In this document: one piece after another, positions 61,300 through 64,000 of the stretch
Layout: each line of letters opens with the position of its first letter
How positions within the stretch are numbered: the first letter of the stretch is position 1
Assembly (NCBI GenBank): GCA_934680015.1
Contig: CAKUSP010000005.1
Coordinates: forward strand, 62,001-126,000
Direction: 5' to 3'
Source of the DNA: an uncultured Bacteroidales bacterium
Lineage (GTDB): Bacteria > Bacteroidota > Bacteroidia > Bacteroidales > UBA932
DNA: 64,000 nt
Notes under the pieces: generated by a model
Told to the model about the DNA's origin: nothing
Database searches by the model: none
What the model saw: only the letters and a program-made list of their open reading frames with translations
Made by a program: the position numbers and the translations under genes

Positions 61300-62723
61300 T
61301 GTTGATTTTCATTTATATAGTATCTGTAGCGATTTTTCTGTTATCCATATTTTATTATATGGATATGTTTCAGCAGAATTCGTATAGGTTAGAGCGTTAT
61401 TGGAGATGGTTTAGGCGACATCCTTTACCAGAGGTATTTAGAAAAGCCAAGGTCAAATTCTGTTTCACTCGGCGGATGAAACGTCTTTTTGTCGTGGAGC
61501 TACTTCTAGAAGGAATGCTATGTGTTGTTAGTCCTTGGACAGCATTAGCAGGAGCTGTTTTATCTAGTTTTGTGTTAATGGTATCGGCTATTTTGTTAAA
61601 TCCTTTAGAGAAGTCAATATCACGATGGTATCTAAGTGATGCAAAGAAAAAATTGGCTGCTCATAAAGGATTAATAATAATTGGCATTACAGGAAGTTAT
61701 GGAAAGACGAGCACAAAGAATTTTCTATATAGGGTATTAAGCGAGAAATACAATGTCTTGATGACTCCAGGTAATTTTAATACCACTATGGGTGTTGTGC
61801 GAACGATAAGAGAGCACTTGGAACCTTTCCATCAGGTATTTATCGTAGAGATGGGAGCAAAGCAACCAGGAGATATTAAGGAAATATGCGATTTGGTTCA
61901 TCCAAGTATAGGTATAGTAACTGCAGTGGGGGAGATGCATCTTGAGACATTCAAGACATTGGCCAATATTCAGAAAACCAAGTTTGAACTTGTGGATTCG
62001 CTTCCATCCGATGGATACGCCGTGATTAATGCAGAATCTAAAGGAATCGCAGAGTATGATAATGTGCCATCGCATTGTAGAGTAGAAAGTTATGGAATAG
62101 ACACACATAGATGTAGTGCTAGAGCAGCGAATATCTTGTATACAAATAGTGGGATGGAATTTGATTTCATAGATTTCGACGGAAAGGAACACTATCAGAC
62201 TCACCTGTTGGGCGATAGTAATGTGCTTAATCTATGTGCCGCAATTATGGTTGGTAAATACTTAGGGGTCGATGCAGAACATATGAAACGTGCTGTTCTA
62301 AAGATCCAACCTGTAGAGCATAGAATGAGCGTAAGTAGAAAAGGAGGTCTGGTAATTATCGATGATGCATATAACTCAAACCCTCAAGGAGCGTCAATGG
62401 CTTTAGATGTACTTCATTCTATGCCAGTACCTAATGGTGCATATCGCGTGGTGATTACTCCTGGATTTGTCGAGATGGGAGATAAGCAATACGCTGAATG
62501 TAAAATGCTTGGCGCTAAAGTGGCCACATGCGCTGATGTGCTTGTGATAGTAAATAAAACCAACAGGAAAGCTATAATGGAAGGAGCGAAAGAGGCTGGA
62601 ATGCCAGACACGTGCATAATATGTGCGGATAATTTGTCATTGGCCGTAAAAGAATCGTCTAAATGGATGATTGCTGGATCTGTCGTGCTTTATGAAAACG
62701 ATTTGCCAGATATGTTTAATTAA
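61299..62723 (+). CDS. membrane-anchored MurF-like Mur ligase
   Basis: The 474-residue protein begins with a membrane helix (MLIFIYIVSVAIFLLSIFYY). A second hydrophobic region (about 66-105) follows. The Mur ligase body has the P-loop GITGSYGKTSTKNFL (about 130-144), EMGAKQPGDI, the MurF-like FDLVDSLP-type region (KFELVDSLPSDGYAVIN) and DDAYNSNPQGASMAL (MurF consensus DAYNANP). MurF adds D-Ala-D-Ala to the UDP-MurNAc tripeptide and is normally soluble. Here it lies with ddl, which makes that dipeptide. It may be a second, membrane-tied MurF. Confidence 0.78.
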   Translation: MLIFIYIVSVAIFLLSIFYYMDMFQQNSYRLERYWRWFRRHPLPEVFRKAKVKFCFTRRMKRLFVVELLLEGMLCVVSPWTALAGAVLSSFVLMVSAILLNPLEKSISRWYLSDAKKKLAAHKGLIIIGITGSYGKTSTKNFLYRVLSEKYNVLMTPGNFNTTMGVVRTIREHLEPFHQVFIVEMGAKQPGDIKEICDLVHPSIGIVTAVGEMHLETFKTLANIQKTKFELVDSLPSDGYAVINAESKGIAEYDNVPSHCRVESYGIDTHRCSARAANILYTNSGMEFDFIDFDGKEHYQTHLLGDSNVLNLCAAIMVGKYLGVDAEHMKRAVLKIQPVEHRMSVSRKGGLVIIDDAYNSNPQGASMALDVLHSMPVPNGAYRVVITPGFVEMGDKQYAECKMLGAKVATCADVLVIVNKTNRKAIMEGAKEAGMPDTCIICADNLSLAVKESSKWMIAGSVVLYENDLPDMFN

Positions 62724-62770
62724 GAAACATGAAATAGTGTAAAATAAAGAAAGTTTTCAAATTAAAGGAT

Positions 62771-63973
62771 ATGAAAATCACAGTGGGTGTCCTTTTCGGA
62801 GGACGATCAGTTGAGAATGAAATTTCGGTAGTGACTGCTTCTCAGGTCATAGAATCGATGGATAGGGAGAAATATAATATTGTTCCTATTTATATTTCCA
62901 AGTCAGGGAAATGGTACACAGGTGCGAATCTTTTGGATTTAAAGAGGTATAAAGACATGCCTTCGTTATTGAAAAGTTGTACCGAAGTATATTTTAAGTC
63001 TATATATGGAGATAAAAACCTCTATTCTACTCACGGCTTTTTAGGTATGCAGAAAGTTATTGCTAAAATAGATACTGTACTTCCTACTCTTCATGGAACT
63101 AACTGTGAAGATGGAACTCTGCAAGGAGTTTTGGAGACTATAGGAATTCCATATGCAGGATGTAATACTTTCTCGTCGGCAAATGGTATGGATAAGATAG
63201 CTATGAAACAGATTTTACGAGATAGTGGCATCTCTGTAGTGGATTTCGTGTGGTTTACAGATAAGGAATGGGATGAGAATAGAAAAGGGGTTATTGAAAA
63301 AGTAGAAAAAGTCCTTAAATATCCAGTGATAGTAAAACCGGCAAATTCTGGTTCTAGCGTGGGAATTTCACCTGTGCATAGTCGTGCTGACTTAGAGGAT
63401 GCGATAGATAATGCGGCTCAGTTTACAACTCGAATAATAGTTGAACATATGCTTTTAAGTCTAAAGGAAGTTAATTGCTCCGTTCGAGGGGACTATTACC
63501 ACTGCGAACCATCGGTGTGCGAAGTGCCACTACGAAGTGGGGAGATTTTGAGTTATTCCGATAAATATCAAGGTGGTGGGGCAAAAGGAGCAAAGGGAGG
63601 AGCAAAAGGTGTCAAATATGGTACCAAATTTTCTGGTGCCAAGGGGATGAGCTCCCTAAAAAGAGAATTGCCGGCTAATATACCTCAAACTACTACAGAA
63701 CTTGTTCAGGATTATGCAGTCAAGACTTTTAAAATACTTGGATGTGAGGGACTTGCCCGTATAGATTTAATGATAGATCAAGAGAATGGCAGAGTTTATG
63801 TTAACGAAATTAACACCATCCCTGGTTCGCTTTCTTCTTATTTATGGGAATATACTGGGGTGCCATTTTCAAAGGTAATAGATGATCTTATAGCGCGCTC
63901 TTTTGAAAGGGCCAGGGAATCTTCATTCAAGACAGTGGATTTCGGGGGTAATATCTTTGCTTCTAGTAAGTAG
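62771..63973 (+). CDS. ddl: D-alanine--D-alanine ligase with expanded omega loop
   Basis: Ddl joins two D-alanines for cell-wall precursors. The 400-residue ATP-grasp protein has VLFGGRSVENEISV at the N-terminus (with the substrate Glu), the LHGTNCEDGTLQG motif, KPANSGSSVGI, the omega-loop region EILSYSDKYQ and SKREL-type region, and the C-terminal VNEINTIPGSLSSYLW. Between about residues 270 and 292 the omega loop carries a Gly/Ala/Lys-rich repeat (GGAKGAKGGAKG, then VKYGTKFSGAKG), making the protein longer than the usual 350-380. Confidence 0.92.
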   Translation: MKITVGVLFGGRSVENEISVVTASQVIESMDREKYNIVPIYISKSGKWYTGANLLDLKRYKDMPSLLKSCTEVYFKSIYGDKNLYSTHGFLGMQKVIAKIDTVLPTLHGTNCEDGTLQGVLETIGIPYAGCNTFSSANGMDKIAMKQILRDSGISVVDFVWFTDKEWDENRKGVIEKVEKVLKYPVIVKPANSGSSVGISPVHSRADLEDAIDNAAQFTTRIIVEHMLLSLKEVNCSVRGDYYHCEPSVCEVPLRSGEILSYSDKYQGGGAKGAKGGAKGVKYGTKFSGAKGMSSLKRELPANIPQTTTELVQDYAVKTFKILGCEGLARIDLMIDQENGRVYVNEINTIPGSLSSYLWEYTGVPFSKVIDDLIARSFERARESSFKTVDFGGNIFASSK

Positions 63974-64000
63974 TGAGCATAAAAGGTTTTATAGATAAAT

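Noticed and set aside
63570..63650. Gly/Lys-rich segment in ddl considered as a frameshift artefact
   Set aside because: The frame resumes correctly into the conserved GAKGMSSLKRELPA and C-terminal ATP-grasp motifs, so it is a genuine in-frame insertion.

Overview
The window is chromosomal DNA of a member of the Bacteroidota, most likely the order Bacteroidales. This rests on the gene families (HYC_CC_PP-type small protein, DUF4249, CpXC, short Rhs proteins with their own signal peptides, a type B fumarate reductase/succinate dehydrogenase, an EF-G2-like factor), on promoters of the Bacteroidota type (TAnnTTTG, with TTG about 20 bases upstream) and on weak Shine-Dalgarno signals. I cannot name a genus.

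Layout. 1-900: a small unknown gene in AT-rich DNA, then a terminator. 905-6637: tonB and hflX (+), then frdB, frdA and ruvB (-). 6660-6875: an AT-rich divergent spacer with a cluster of DnaA-box-like 9-mers, where base skew also appears to switch; this is a candidate replication origin. 6876-17419: mfd, coaX, a FadL-like outer membrane protein, a TPR protein, lptC, ppiD and galK. 17416-23084: a secreted EEP nuclease, ychF, rsmA, folA, an adenosine deaminase and mazG. 23059-29011: a metal-handling group (HYC_CC_PP protein, TonB receptor, HMA protein) interrupted by a GH2 glycosidase. 29103-34621: a polymorphic-toxin island between two direct copies of thyA. It holds an Rhs protein with a zincin-like HEYGH tip, three putative immunity lipoproteins and several toxin or Rhs fragments. 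34654-40068: a secreted HExxH/beta-propeller/barrel protein, a CpXC protein and an EF-G-like factor lacking the switch-II histidine. 40121-40943: decayed DNA (sigma-factor fragment, palindrome-ended repeat, YhcG-family pseudogene). 40989-48776: rnhB, mrp, mutS, a TonB receptor, a DUF4249 lipoprotein and a DUF2147 protein. 48793-54403: tRNA-Leu, then the rod-shape operon mreB-mreC-mreD-mrdA-rodA (-). 54666-63973: ispD, an Lrp/AsnC regulator, topA, PBP1A, then an alpha/beta hydrolase, a membrane-anchored Mur ligase and ddl.

The housekeeping genes fall into sensible groups: envelope biogenesis (tonB, lptC, ppiD, mre operon, PBP1A, Mur ligase, ddl), genome maintenance (ruvB, mfd, mutS, topA, rnhB) and nucleotide metabolism (folA, thyA, add, mazG). 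The most unusual part is the thyA-bracketed island. A 17-base perfect direct repeat lies at both of its ends. The two thyA copies are almost identical, but one lacks its promoter and first codons. The interior looks like accumulated toxin-immunity modules in several stages of decay. Second in interest are a three-copy family of short intergenic elements with inverted ends and the candidate origin.
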